Below are positions 1 through 9,897 of a stretch of 21,499 bases of DNA, piece after piece. This DNA is from Ophiothrix spiculata. Its lineage: Eukaryota > Echinodermata > Ophiuroidea > Amphilepidida > Ophiotrichidae. Every line of letters starts with the position of its first letter. Within the stretch, counting starts at the first letter, position 1. A program made the position numbers and the translations under genes. The notes beneath the pieces are model-generated. The model searched no databases, was not told the DNA's origin, and was given only the letters and a program-made list of their open reading frames with translations. The stretch lies in assembly GCA_000969725.1 (NCBI GenBank), contig JXSR01S009946.1. One strand, written 5' to 3'.

Positions 1-240
1 TTGCTTACGCTACCGGCAAATTATTCTATTTTATCATCTGTAGAATTGGTTGCTGCTTGTATTTTGTAAGTGGGATATACCGTAATGATAGGAAATCTTT
101 TAGCGAATTATATCAACTGAGCGTGTTACCGCCAGACTGCTTGTGTAAAAAATCCTGCTTATGGAACTCTACGTTAAAGCTAATTTGTCGAAATATCTCT
201 TAATAATTTGCTTTTAAATTGTACAATTTGAATGGTTTGC
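1..240 (+). repeat. Family 1 repeat, 3' remnant (copy 0)
   Basis: The first 240 bases resemble the 3' parts of the repeat copies at 4660-6070 and 6390-6915. Shared words come in the same order: a 'gttgctt...ac.gc' stretch, 'atcatctg', 'tttgtaagtgg' and 'tgtcgaaata' followed by 'tttgctttt' (compare 6030-6057). The 'ccagactgctt' word at 133 recurs in the 3' part of the fourth copy near 6888. The window therefore probably begins inside a copy. Alignment was by eye and this copy is strongly diverged, so the limits are approximate. No open frame is shared with the other copies. Confidence 0.4.
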
Positions 241-954
241 TTACCTTGTATAGAGATTTGACAAATGTGTACTTTCTGCAGTCTTCATTTAAAAAAAAAA
301 CCTTTTCCGTCATGATGTGCTAATTCTTTCAAATTAAAGGCACTCAGGGTTGTTGAATTTAAGTTTCTTCGTTTTTATTTTACTAATTTTTAAGTTCAAT
401 TTTAGAAGACATATATTTTATTTTATCAAAAATCTAAAAATTGTTTCAATATACTTCGTCTATTTCAATATTTATGGTGAGAAGAGACAACAAAATAATA
501 GTTTTTTGTTTGTTTGTTTGTTTGTTGGTTGGTGGGTTTGTTTGTTGTTTCCCAGTGGCAACAATCAAAATGCTGTATTTTCATGTAGAAATTTATTTGT
601 TTAATGAATTTTAAAAAGAGAGAATAAAGAGACTAAGCCACAATAATCAATTAAGTGGTGAATCGATCGAGGAATGAGCATGATCAGTGAAAAAGTAGAA
701 TTTGCTAAAATTGACATATGAATAATAATTTGGGTACCCTCTTTAGATATTGCCATTTACAAGAAAATAGTGATTAACGTAATATGGTTACCAACTGATA
801 TTCAAGCAATTATTTTAAACCATTTCGTTGCAAACAATGGTTGCTTAAATCAAAATTCAAAACTTGATAGATACCATAGATACTATCTATACTTTTATTG
901 ACGATTTCATCCGGTTGAAAATTTTGATAAACTTGAATAAATGTAACAAAGCAT
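241..954. other. AT-rich spacer with no recognised gene
   Basis: This stretch has no recognisable gene. A frame at 350-604 exists only because the T-rich and TTTG sequence lacks stops; it starts at TTG and has no family resemblance. A small inverted repeat, ATAGATA...TATCTAT, lies at 867-890. The TTTG tract inside it is listed separately. Confidence 0.6.
502..550. repeat. (TTTG)n microsatellite
   Basis: Imperfect TTTG tandem repeat drifting into TTGG and GTTT variants at its 3' end. A similar tract occurs at 8708-8754 and short versions near 15535-15560. Confidence 0.85.
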
Positions 955-1330
955 TACTTCGTAAACCATAAGCAAACGTTACCACAAAATCAATCAATCA
1001 AGCATACCATGTGTACAATCAGTGGAACGCATTGAAAGAGGCTGAAAAAACAATAGGATGGTAAATCAGAGGGAGAGCTGATCTGCTTACTCTAAATATT
1101 ATTATATTAGGCTGAACAAAAACTTTGTGGTATTTCTTTTTTATTCAACTAGAGCACGATTATAAACAAGTCAATATTGTAATTGTCAAATTGAGCATTA
1201 TAATGTTTTTCAGCAAAACGACTGCTTAATTGAGCATTAATTGTTTGATTGTTATTTTTAATTAAGTATTTGTATTCTCAATAAATTATTCAATATATCC
1301 CATTTTTACACAAAACTAAAGAAGGGCTTA
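955..1330 (+). repeat. Family 1 repeat, copy A (5' half)
   Basis: This copy aligns by eye with 2760-3120 and 4720-5025. Shared words in order are 'taaaccataagcaaacgtt', 'atcaatcaatcaagcat', 'aggctgaa.aa', 'gtggtat' and two 'ttgagcatta' elements about 45 bases apart. The downstream half seen in the later copies (the 'cccgcaagac' core) is not recognisable after about 1330. No coding frame is shared with the other copies. Confidence 0.55.
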
Positions 1331-1857
1331 ACCATTAAGTACGTCAAAAATTATCATTGCTGATTAAAAAAGCTATATTATAGCTTATGAACTCAACAAT
1401 CGCAAAGCAGAAAAGGATTAAATCATTTACACCAAAAGGAAATATATTTCAATTTCTTTAAGGTTATGATAGTTATTACAAGGGACGTTTTGAAGTAGAT
1501 GGAAGCGCTAAAGATTTTAACTCACTTTAATATCTAAACTTTACCATAAGGCGAAAAGTAATGAGCTAAGTCTGAAACGGTTTTATCGCCCTAGTCTCTT
1601 CTATTAACTTTTTTATATCAAATGTGTAGATGTATGCTTTGTATGTTGCAAACATAACGCGGCTGAATAGATAGTTTTTGAGCCCGAATTCGTCGAATAA
1701 AAAATACTAATACTTGGAACAAGTGATGGAACAGTTCCTTTATTAAGGTATATTAGATATGCTCCCGCTCAAAGTCAATATTTAGTGCTGATGAAGACCG
1801 CTTTCGTATCCCTCATGTCGCAATATCATATCAAATGCTCTATTCACATGAAGCTAT
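1331..1857. other. Spacer, nothing recognised
   Basis: AT-rich sequence with stops in all frames at short intervals. It could hold the degraded 3' half of repeat copy A, but I cannot align it convincingly. It ends at the putative target-site duplication of the RTE insertion. Confidence 0.5.
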
Positions 1858-1865
1858 ATACGGTT
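1858..1865. repeat. Putative target-site duplication, left (RTE insertion)
   Basis: ATACGGTT here is repeated exactly at 2413-2420, directly abutting the GAT-repeat 3' tail of the RTE relic. Finding an exact 8-mer with a CGG core in the roughly 40 bases upstream of recognisable homology is unlikely by chance. The assignment was made by eye and the element's 5' boundary is otherwise undefined. Confidence 0.5.
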
Positions 1866-2412
1866 GTCAAAATCTGATCATCTTCCTATCCGCTCAATGA
1901 ATGGAACTGCCATCAAGGAAGTAGATGATTTTAACTACCTTGGGTCATATGTACTTGATAGCAAAAAGACTTCTTGACAAAAAGGGACAAGCATGGACTG
2001 CCTGTAACAAGCTTGATGTCATATGGAAATCTGATATTACCAGAGCAACCAAGATTGGATTCTTCAGGGTCTGCGTTGAAAGCATCTTATTGTATGGCGC
2101 AGAAACATGGACTTTGAAGAAGAGCTTCAAGATCGCTTAGATGGCACCTACACCAGGCTACTAATGCGTGTCAAAAATATGTCCTGGAAACAACAACCAA
2201 CTAAGCATCAGATTTATGGTGGTATACCTCTCATTTGTTTGCTGGTCACTGCTTTCGAGACAACGACTAAATCATATCTGACATTTTTCTTTGGAAACTG
2301 CCATGTCCAAACAGAGGTAGAACTTTAATGAACTAGGAAGTCCTATGTGTAATAAAGATGGTTGGCAAAGATGTGTGTCATGGATCTCGACGGAAGTCGA
2401 AGGATGATGATG
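1866..2412 (+). pseudogene. 5'-truncated RTE-like non-LTR retrotransposon, reverse transcriptase C-terminal relic
   Basis: This is a dead 3' end of an endonuclease/reverse transcriptase ORF of the RTE-like non-LTR class. In the intact family, this enzyme copies the element RNA into nicked genomic DNA. Recognisable pieces lie in shifting frames. 1897-1974 gives MNGTAIKEVDDFNYLGSY. 1976-2137 gives KKGQAWTACNKL, IWKSDIT and SILLYGAETWTL. 2107-2175 gives LDGTYTRLL and MSWK. About 2247-2330 gives GHCFRDND, a stop, IISDIFLW and PNRGRTL. 2345-2407 gives DGWQRCVSWISTEVEG, then TGA. At least two frameshifts and one in-frame stop break it. The endonuclease and catalytic YADD parts are missing, as expected of 5' truncation. 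The stop codon lies inside a GATGATGATGAT tail, fitting RTE elements, which end in short microsatellites. Family assignment is by motif memory; the exact clade is unproven. Confidence 0.85.
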
Positions 2413-2415
2413 ATA
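2403..2415 (+). repeat. (GAT)n 3' tail of the RTE relic
   Basis: GATGATGATGATA at the 3' end of the retrotransposon, overlapping the TGA stop codon at 2405-2407 and running into the right-hand ATACGGTT copy (2413-2420). Short 3' microsatellites instead of poly(A) are typical of RTE-clade elements. Confidence 0.7.
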
Positions 2416-2420
2416 CGGTT

Positions 2421-2704
2421 ATGTTGAATTTCTGGCTTTATTGTACATCTGGAAGACGAATGATGCAAGCATTGTAAATTTTATATTCAAAATATAGAAA
2501 ACATACAAGTTAAATACATTTTTGAATTTAAACATGTGCTCATTCATGCACAGACAAAAAAACTTCACAATTTCTGTTTGGGAAATACTTTTCACGTACC
2601 AAGTAACAAATGTTTGACTAAAAAATCTGCTTATATGGTCGAATATTTTTTTTTACTTGAAGCCAAAAAAAGTTTTATTTTCTGTGGAATGAGCCAAATG
2701 AGAA
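2421..2704. other. Spacer, nothing recognised
   Basis: AT-rich sequence. The frame at 2536-2748 is short, starts at a non-ATG codon and matches nothing I know. Confidence 0.5.
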
Positions 2705-3700
2705 AATATACTTTTTGTTGTTGTATTTATAGCGTCCTGATCCAGTAAATGTATTTTACAGGGACCTCATAAACCATTTAATACAAACGTTGCCGCATAA
2801 ATTAGTTATCGATCAAGCATTAAATTAACTGAAAGACGTTTCAAAAGGCTGAACAAATAAAAGTAGGAAAATAAATCAAAGAGAATCCGGATCTTCTTTG
2901 ATGAAATATTACTTTAATTACTATACAGAACAATACAATTGTGGTATCTTCGTTTGAATCAATTAGAGCGCAATTATTCAACCAATCATCCCGAGTTTTG
3001 TAGCGTAAGAATGCTTTATTGTAATTTTCTTATTGAGCATTATATATTTTTAATGAAACAATCACTTAATTAACCATTTGTTTTATTGTGTTATTTTTAC
3101 CAAGCTAGGTATTTGGTATTACGTCTACATTCCATACATCAACAACCATCGATATGCAATGATTTTTGATCGTTTCTTTTTTTTATCTTATATTAATCTT
3201 TAGTCCACTTATTTCGATCCTTATAAAGTATATTTCTTTTAAAAAAAGTCAAGAAATATAATAATACCATTGTGCAGAATAACGTATAGTAAAATTTACT
3301 ATAATGATCTAGTAAGATCTGTTTCATATTTTAGATAGATCGACAGATAGTCACTATCGTTTAAATAAGATACGTGTGCACTTGTATGGAAATAATTTGA
3401 TAATAGCTTATATCATTAGGAATAATTTCATGTTGCACACTTAAAGATCTTCTTGCCTCCGGAATTTAAATTGTTCCTATAGACTACCTAAGACGGAAGC
3501 TTTTAGCATTTAGTGGGTAAAAATACTGTGCAATTTCTTGATATGCCCGCAAGACAAATTGGTGTTGCTTTTACTGGCGCATGCCTCAATTTCATTTCGT
3601 TAATTGCACCACATGCAGGCCGCAATTGCTTGTATATATTTGTAAGTGGAAGATTATGATAGATAATTCGAATTCATTTGTCTTTCTTGGGGGAAGACAT
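2705..3700 (+). repeat. Family 1 repeat, copy B
   Basis: Nearly the whole length is collinear with 4660-5960. Shared landmarks in order: 'tgtatttatagcg.cctga.cc' (about 2723), 'gggacctcat' (2761), 'cgatcaagcat', 'acgtttcaaaaggctg', 'gatgaaatattactttaat', 'attttcttattgagcat', 'gcaagatctgtttca' (as gtaagatctgtttca), 'tggaaataatttgataat', 'aaagatcttcttgcc', 'cctaagacggaag', 'ttttagcatttagtgg', 'ttgatatgcccgcaagaca' and 'tgtaagtggaag'. Indels that are not multiples of three separate the copies, so it is not a conserved coding exon. A 9-bp-arm palindrome (TATAGTAAA-A-TTTACTATA) lies at 3285-3303. What the ancestral unit was is unknown. Confidence 0.8.
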
Positions 3701-4659
3701 GTGGATCTGAAAATTGAAAGGTATTTTAATGTGTCCTATCTAGATCAGTTTTATTGACCATAGGTAACATCATTAGTCAATCAACACAAAATCAGTCTGT
3801 TGCTTGGGACCCTTAAAGGGGGGGGGGGCATTACAGGGGTCAAATTTCAAAAATTGAAAATTTGTCAAATCTTGTTTAAAACAATTTTAACATGTTCCTC
3901 TTATCAGAAGGAAGCAGAAAAGTATACTTTGACAAATCTCTGAAGAATGGTTCATGAGTTATATACAAAAACATCGAAAGGTCATACCAAGGGTCATGAG
4001 ATTGGCAAATAGAGTCAACAATTAAAAAAGTACACGGTTCTGTTAAGAAATGGTCTCAAAATGTTCACTTTCCAAACCAGTCTGTACAAGTAATATTTTC
4101 CAATGTTTAAGATCAATCTTTGCTTTACATGTATATGGTTACAGGTCGAGATATTATACGGTATATATATCTTCTAGAACTTTTGTTAGAAAATGTTTTA
4201 TAACTTTAATTATGTAAATTACATGTATTATTGATGTTTCAATGTTAATGTTTTCAATTCATTGTATTTTTATGTACTTTTCACACGGACACGTGGAAGA
4301 ACAATCATTGTATACTGAACTGCTTAACCGAGAGCAAATAAAGTCATAATTACCATTATCATATATTATTAAAGTTAAATTGTACAAAAGAAGTTTTGTC
4401 ATAGAAACAATTGATCAAAGACGTTAGAAAATATTACTTTATGTAGCAAGACGAACATTTTGAGACAATTTTTTAACCAGATCTGACAATTTTAAAATGT
4501 TTGACTCCCATATTGAACAACAAAATTCTATTATAACCAATATTATACGTAGTTCGTTAATTAACCAAGAAATTCAGGTCCAAACGGTATTTATTATAGA
4601 GAAAGTGGTGAAAGGGATATCAAAACAACGCTTTTACGTCGGATTTTTGAAAATTTAGG
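3701..4659. other. Spacer between repeat copies; possible transcript or retroelement 3' end
   Basis: No gene is recognised. An 11-base G run lies at 3818-3828. An AATAAA hexamer at 4337-4342, preceded by mixed sequence and followed by 'gtcataattaccattatcat', resembles the 3' end of an mRNA or LINE. With no coding sequence upstream this is weak, because AATAAA is frequent in AT-rich DNA. Confidence 0.35.
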
Positions 4660-5472
4660 AGCAAAATACAAATTATTGTGGTATTTATAGCGCCCTGACC
4701 CCGTAACTTGATTTTGCCGGGACCTCATTAACCGTAAGCAAACGTTGCCGCAGATCAATCGATCAAGCATGAAATTTAATTAAACACGTTTCAAAAGGCT
4801 GGAAAAATAAAAGTAGGACAATAAATAAAAAGGAAACCGGATCTTCTCAGATGAAATATTACTTTAATGAATAGAACAATAAGATTGCGGTATCTACTTT
4901 TATAGCCATCTTACCAATTTCTCTAGCGTACGAAACGGTTTATTGTAATTTTCTTATTGAGCATATTATATTTTTACAATGAAATATCTATATACTTAAT
5001 TGAGCATTTGTTTTATTGTAGTTTTTCATGATTTAGAGGAATTGATTTCTGCAGCCGGTGGCAAAAAATTGTATTAAACAGTGTTTCTAATTTCAGATCT
5101 TTAAAAGATCATATTTCTACACCTGTGATGGGCAAACAAATTATTTTTGTTAAAGTTATTTCTCTTATAATATATATCACAAGAAGCTTTGTTTGATCTT
5201 TTATCTGGTAAATCCATCTTAGTCACACCACAGAATGATATATTGCAAATTAATTATCTCTAAATTTGATCCATTTTTGTGTGAAGTTTTGTACTTTTTT
5301 GGGGGATTTTACTACACTTTTAAGCTTTGTTTAGAACATTTCGATAAGTTTTTAATTCTAAGTGGAATCTAGACTAGTCCCTTTAACCTTTAGTTCACTC
5401 ATTTCGATCTTTACAAAGTATTTTTGTTTTGGAGAATACACAAGAATTGTGATCATACCGGCGTTGCACATC

Positions 5473-5516
5473 AAAACGTCTAATAATTGTATTTAAATAC
5501 AATTATTAAACGTTTT
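5473..5516. repeat. 44-bp near-perfect palindrome
   Basis: Two 22-base arms meet with no spacer at ATTT|AAAT. The left arm begins AAAACGTCTAATAATTG and its reverse complement matches the right arm with one mismatch (position 5480, C, against 5509). As DNA it could extrude as a cruciform; as RNA it would form a long hairpin. Confidence 0.9.
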
Positions 5517-5524
5517 TGAAATAC

Positions 5525-5571
5525 TGACATTATGTTATGTACAATGTATTAAAATACATCTCATAATGTCA
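5525..5571. repeat. Second adjacent inverted repeat
   Basis: TGACATTATG (5525-5534) pairs exactly with CATAATGTCA (5562-5571). Inside, ATGTATT (5544-5550) pairs with AATACAT (5553-5559). It starts only nine bases after the 5473-5516 palindrome ends. Confidence 0.85.
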
Positions 5572-6070
5572 ATTTTTTTTTGCAAGATCTGTTTCAAATT
5601 GATCAGCAAACTTATACCTGCCACAATCGTTTAAATAAAAATGTGTGCATTTTTATGGAAATAATTTGATAATGGATCATTAAGAATAATTTCATGTTGC
5701 ACACTTTTTAAAGATCTTCTTGCCTTTAGTATTGAAATTGTTCCTATAGAATACCTAAGACGGAAGATTTTAGCATTTAGTGGAGGAAATACTTAGAAAG
5801 AAAATTGTGCGATTTCTTGATATACCCGCAAGACAAACTTGGCGTTGCTTTTACTGACGCATATCGGCATTTCATTTCGTCAATTGCATCATCTGCGAGC
5901 CATTTAATTGCATTTATGTGTAAGTGGAAGATATTAATAAGAATTCGTTTTTTCTTTCAGTGAAAATATTTATTCTGCTTGCATCCTGCTATATTGTTAT
6001 AAAAAATTAAATATATATATTACATGACTTGTCGAAATAAGTTTATTGTTTGCTTTTGAAGTTACAAAAT

Positions 6071-6389
6071 CATGACAATCAAAATAAACGACTTACTTCA
6101 TAGCATAATAACTTGTATACTTACTGCGTACATTCTTATATAGGTATATATTTTATGTAGTGACGTCATATCTTAATATGTTTACATGCCATGCATCAGT
6201 ACATTAGTAAAAAATGAAGTTAACATACTGACGTGCATAACATAAAACATAATCGTGGTAGTGCGACAAGTGTCCGCACTTAGTAAATTTTGAGACGAAT
6301 TGAAATTCAATTTTGGAAGGTGTACATCAACAAAACCGATAAGAATATTTTACAAATGGCCTACTATCATAAACAAATAAATACATTCA
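6071..6389. other. Spacer with a CRE-type palindrome
   Basis: No gene is seen. TGACGTCA, the full cAMP-response-element palindrome, occurs at 6161-6168; a second lies at 7768-7775. Without a nearby transcript its function is speculative. Confidence 0.4.
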
Positions 6390-6915
6390 CAAATGTCATA
6401 ATAATTGTATTTTAAAATATTGTTTAATATGATCAGTTACCTTACACCTGTCACTTTCGTTTTAAATACAAAATATCATATCATTTCAAGCAACCCAAAC
6501 CAAAAATGTGTGCACTTCTATGGAAATAATGTGATAAAGGCTTCTAATGACTTATATCATTAAGTTTGATTTGATGTCAAACACTTTATCTTGCTCTCTT
6601 GCCTCAATGATCGAAATTACAACTCGACAAAATCGGAAGCTTTCAATGTTTGATGAAAAAATATTTAAGAGCAAATTGGCGCGATTTTTGATATGCCCGC
6701 AAGAAAAACTAGACGTTGCTTTAGCCGACGCATACATGTATTATACGTGTGTATTTCATTTTTCAATTGCACATTTGGGATCATCAGTAAATTGTGTTTG
6801 TAAGCAGAAAATAGTGCTAGGAAATATGATTCAAGCGAAATCCATTTGTCTTTGAACAAATTTACTTTCGCTCAAGGTACTACTGACCAGACTGCTTTGG
6901 CAATAAAATTTTCTG
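6390..6915 (+). repeat. Family 1 repeat, copy D (diverged)
   Basis: Shares with copies B and C the words 'gtcataataattgtatt', 'gatcag', 'aatgtgtgcac.t.tatggaaataat.tgataa', 'cggaagctttcaatg', 'gcgattttt-gatatgcccgcaaga' (about 6680-6703), 'gttgcttta.c.gacgcat' and 'tttgtaag'. A 102-codon frame (6547-6855) crosses it. The same stretch in copies B and C is split by stops and by indels of one and about 13 bases, so I do not call it a gene. The 'cccgcaaga' core is the best-preserved part across B, C and D. Confidence 0.65.
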
Positions 6916-7156
6916 ATCATTAATATGTTAATAAAATTAAGTTCTTCTGTACCCGATACAAATTTCATACACTGTACCATGAATTTATATTATCAAATAA
7001 GGTATCAAAGATGCAATTCAAGCTTCAGTATCTTTGTATTATTTCAAACTCATCAGGCGAGATACAGTTTTAGAGGTAAACAAACTAAGCAACACTGTTA
7101 CAGTAGAAATAGTAACCGCTTCAAGACTGTTCCGTAAACTGTAAACATATTCATCC

Positions 7157-7263
7157 ACCCCCCCCCCCCCCACCCCCACACACCCCAACACACACACACC
7201 CTTACAAATACACCCCTTACCAACCCCTACACACACCCACATCAACATCCATGCATGCCCACA
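7157..7263. repeat. C-rich / (CA)n low-complexity tract
   Basis: A run of 14 C at 7158-7171 is followed by CACACC and ACCCC words to about 7263. The minus strand is correspondingly G-rich and can be read as a stop-free frame (7039-7323), which is an artefact. A similar tract in the opposite orientation lies at 19581-19672. Confidence 0.85.
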
Positions 7264-7392
7264 TACAGCAAAATAATTATCGAAACAAATATTATTACGG
7301 ACATAAAAAGTATCTGGCAACAATTTTCAAGACACGTGTCTGGAAATTCTGCTGCCGGACACCTTTTTGTAGCAACTTCACTCTTAGTTAGT

Positions 7393-7396
<4 letters not shown>

Positions 7397-7423
<27 letters not shown>
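7397..7423. repeat. (TCAA)n microsatellite
   Basis: Near-perfect TCAA tandem repeat of about six units. Confidence 0.9.
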
Positions 7424-7929
7424 TACAAGTACTTGCTTAACATGCATACCCCATGAAGGAGTCTTAGGTTAATTATCACGCTAATGTGCCTGAAAGCAGT
7501 AGTCAATTCGAATCGGCAGGTTTCCCGACATCTTCAGTAAGACATTTTCCCTATGATGACTTAAATGAATTTCAAATTTGAAACCGAAAACAAACAGTGT
7601 GATACAAATAAATTCAGCATGATCAGTGTACGATATGGTGCACTTAAAATTTAACGTGTGTATGATTAAGTACTGAAAGCCCTTAAGTTTTTTTTTTTTA
7701 GATAGGTGAGGTTTAAGCGAATTCAATTGGTTGGTCACCCAAGAGGGATTAATTATATGCGAAGTACTGACGTCATTTTTTGCATAACAAAGTCCGCCTT
7801 CCATCGACCATAACGGAATAAAGAGTGGAACTAATGTTGCGTGAGAGTTGTTAGCTTATATTTTACTGAACTCCCGGACATAAGAACGGGGACTGACATT
7901 CCTACTAGACTGGTTTCTTATAAAAATAT
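7424..7929. other. Spacer, nothing recognised
   Basis: Includes a 12-base T run at 7688-7699 and a TGACGTCA palindrome at 7768-7775. The minus-strand frame at 7481-7804 has no recognisable similarity. Confidence 0.45.
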
Positions 7930-8082
7930 AAGAGTTGTTAATTGAAATCAACAGTTTGAAAACAGAGTGTCAAGAAATTGCGTGGACATTTTGGATACAA
8001 TAAAATAATAATTATTCAGTAAAGACTTTAACAAAGCGGCTCCTTTTACAACTTCACAGCAAGAGAAAGAATTATCACGTAA

Positions 8083-8379
8083 TGGATATGCCAGTGGCTT
8101 TATGTGATTCTATTTATTGGTCTCAGTACATTCTATTTGCTGGAGATCCATATTATCTTTTTAGTTTTTCAGACGATTGTAAATATCAAGATTCCATTTC
8201 AAGAACTTTCTTTTAAGTGTGTTAAATGGTTCCCTTACTTCTTTGGGCGTTTATTTTTAAGCTATTTAGATGCGTCAATGAGCTTTGGTTTATCCCATTT
8301 TGATTATAAATTCGCTAGTATTCTCATCTATGGTTGCGTTGAGACCATTTCTTTACTTTCAAGTTATTGGATGTAATGT
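8083..8379 (+). pseudogene. Possible decayed open frame shared with copy 2 (unidentified)
   Basis: From ATG at 8083 the frame begins MDMPVALCDSIYWS, reaches a TAA after FF near 8214, and continues one frame over as KCVKWFPYFFGRLF...LDA up to TAA at 8374. In copy 2, from ATG at 16336, the same start is followed by FAGD, LFGFS, a TGA, then FFKCVKWFHYYFGRLF...LDA. A third 1-base indel near 8280 separates the copies again. The differences show no excess of silent changes, so shared ancestry without coding constraint explains the resemblance. No family is recognised. It is listed because the frame is long and starts at the same ATG in both copies. Confidence 0.15.
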
Positions 8380-8707
8380 GATGTAACAGGGAATGGCATA
8401 CTAGTAGTAGTGTAAGAGGTGAATTTACAGTGCATTTAAGCTACCATAAAGCAATTTCAGGTTTGTAAATAGTCTTATCAGCAAAAAATAATTTTAAAAA
8501 ATCCTGTTGATGAATTGTTTTAAGATAATTGTTTTTATAGCATCACCTTGAAATTTCGTGTTTGTGAGATGGTGAATAGTTTATCTACATTTTCAATTAC
8601 TTTTCTCAGATGCAACAATTGCTGTTATCTATAAAACTGGCGGATTATTGACTATAATTGATAATTATCGGACAGCATTACCTTATGATTGCAGCTATCT
8701 ACCTCCG

Positions 8708-8754
8708 GTTTGTTTGTTTGTTTATTTATTTGTTTGTTTGTTTGTTTGCTTGTT
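8708..8754. repeat. (TTTG)n microsatellite in copy 1
   Basis: TTTG/TTTA tandem repeat followed by T/TG-rich DNA to about 8930. It is absent from the matching place in copy 2 (around 17000), so it expanded or inserted after the duplication. Two overlapping stop-free frames here (8648-8860, 8658-8852) are artefacts of the repeat. Confidence 0.85.
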
Positions 8755-9466
8755 CGGGTGTTTGTTGGAGTGTTGGGTTGTTCGGGTGTTTTGTTTCTTT
8801 TTATTTTATTTTAAATTCTTCTTTTTGCTTACATTTTTGTTATTATTGTTGATATTTTAATTTGTTATTGATTTTTGTTTTGTTTTGCTGTTACTGTTTT
8901 GTTTTATGGTTATCTTTTGGTTTTAGACATATACTATGAAGATCCCAATAATTTTTTACTTTCAAATGACATGTGAATATAAACTTAAATATAATGGACT
9001 CAAAATGGCTATGTGTCCTTCATTTATTACGTATAACGGGGAAGCAATTACATACCGACATTTTTCAAGTGTTTTATTGCTGTTTGACCAAAAAAGTTAC
9101 AAATATATAAAACTATGCAGGAGATTTGTAAGATATTAAAGTGAACGCCTTCTTGAAAATCTAATAAAGTTAGCAAATTGTTGGCAAATGAAAAGACATC
9201 AATGTCACGATATGTCAATTATATCGTGAGGAAAACACCGGTTACACGGTCAAATGTTACTGCACTAAGGAACCATGATGGGTAATATGATATCAGAAAT
9301 TGTCTTCGATTATTATTACTCTTCTTGCAAAACAAGAGGCCATTGATAATAAAAGACAATTTACACAATTACAACATAGACATGTGGGATGTAATCTGCG
9401 ACGCAACATGTAAAAAAAAATCCTGTATAGACTAATTGTACCAAAGTTCTTACAAAAAAGTCAATA

Positions 9467-9897
9467 TGAGTGGTGCTCTGGCAAAATGAGCGGAACGTCG
9501 TGATTGAAGATTTTGAATGAATGGCTGCTAAAATAAACATATATGGTTGAAAAGATTAAATTTCGTGTTTTGACAAAAAACGCATTAATGCATAAGTGTT
9601 AACCTGTAACTCGCGCGTTTTGAAGGTCAATTATGCCGGGAAGTACAATTATTTACGGGTATGATCGCATTTTGCCATTATACACTATAGTAATCAGTAA
9701 CTTCAAAATCGATTTGCGACATTTTTTTACTGCCAGATTTTGAGTGGACTGCTTTGTATTTCGATCTCTTATTGAAAATTGAAGAAAAAAAGTGTGACAT
9801 ATAATATTCGAAAGCTGCGATTATAGTGAATTAAAATATGTCATAAACTCATTTTTAAAAACGCGACTTTCCGCTCATTTTGCAAGAGCACCACTCA
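9467..9897. mobile_element. 431-bp MITE with 29-bp terminal inverted repeats, TA-flanked
   Basis: The left terminus TGAGTGGTGCTCTGGCAAAA... (9467-9495) is the reverse complement of 9869-9897 with one mismatch. TA flanks both sides (9465-9466 and 9898-9899), which suits the Tc1/mariner superfamily's TA target duplication. The interior has no transposase frame, so it would depend on a transposase made elsewhere. The collinear copy 2 has related sequence on both sides ('gtaa.ctgcg', then 'taaag...gaaag.tattt.tgtt') but no element, near 17945-17952, giving an apparent empty site. Superfamily assignment rests only on TA and is tentative. Confidence 0.85.

Larger units (their letters stand above)
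4660..6070 (+). repeat. Family 1 repeat, copy C (longest copy)
   Basis: Homologous to copy B from the 'tatttatagcgccctga' start through the 'cccgcaagacaaac' core at 5824-5838 and 'tgtaagtggaag' near 5920. It continues into 'tgtcgaaata...tttgctttt' at 6030-6057, also seen at the window start. Relative to copy B it has roughly 250 extra bases in about 5035-5385. It also carries two adjacent palindromes (5473-5516 and 5525-5571) where copy B has only a small one. No frame survives the comparison with B. Limits are estimated by eye. Confidence 0.8.

Noticed and set aside
4337..4342. AATAAA as a gene polyadenylation signal
   Set aside because: The hexamer is common in AT-rich DNA and no coding sequence lies upstream; kept only as a weak note in the spacer entry.
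6547..6855. 102-codon frame in repeat copy D
   Set aside because: Homologous copies B and C have stops and indels that are not multiples of three across the same stretch, so the frame is not conserved.
7039..7323. 94-codon minus-strand frame rich in G, V and C
   Set aside because: It is the translation of a C-rich/CA low-complexity tract, which lacks stops on the minus strand.
7397..7423. Possible CRISPR-like or satellite repeat
   Set aside because: It is a simple TCAA microsatellite without spacers; no CRISPR-like array occurs anywhere in the window.
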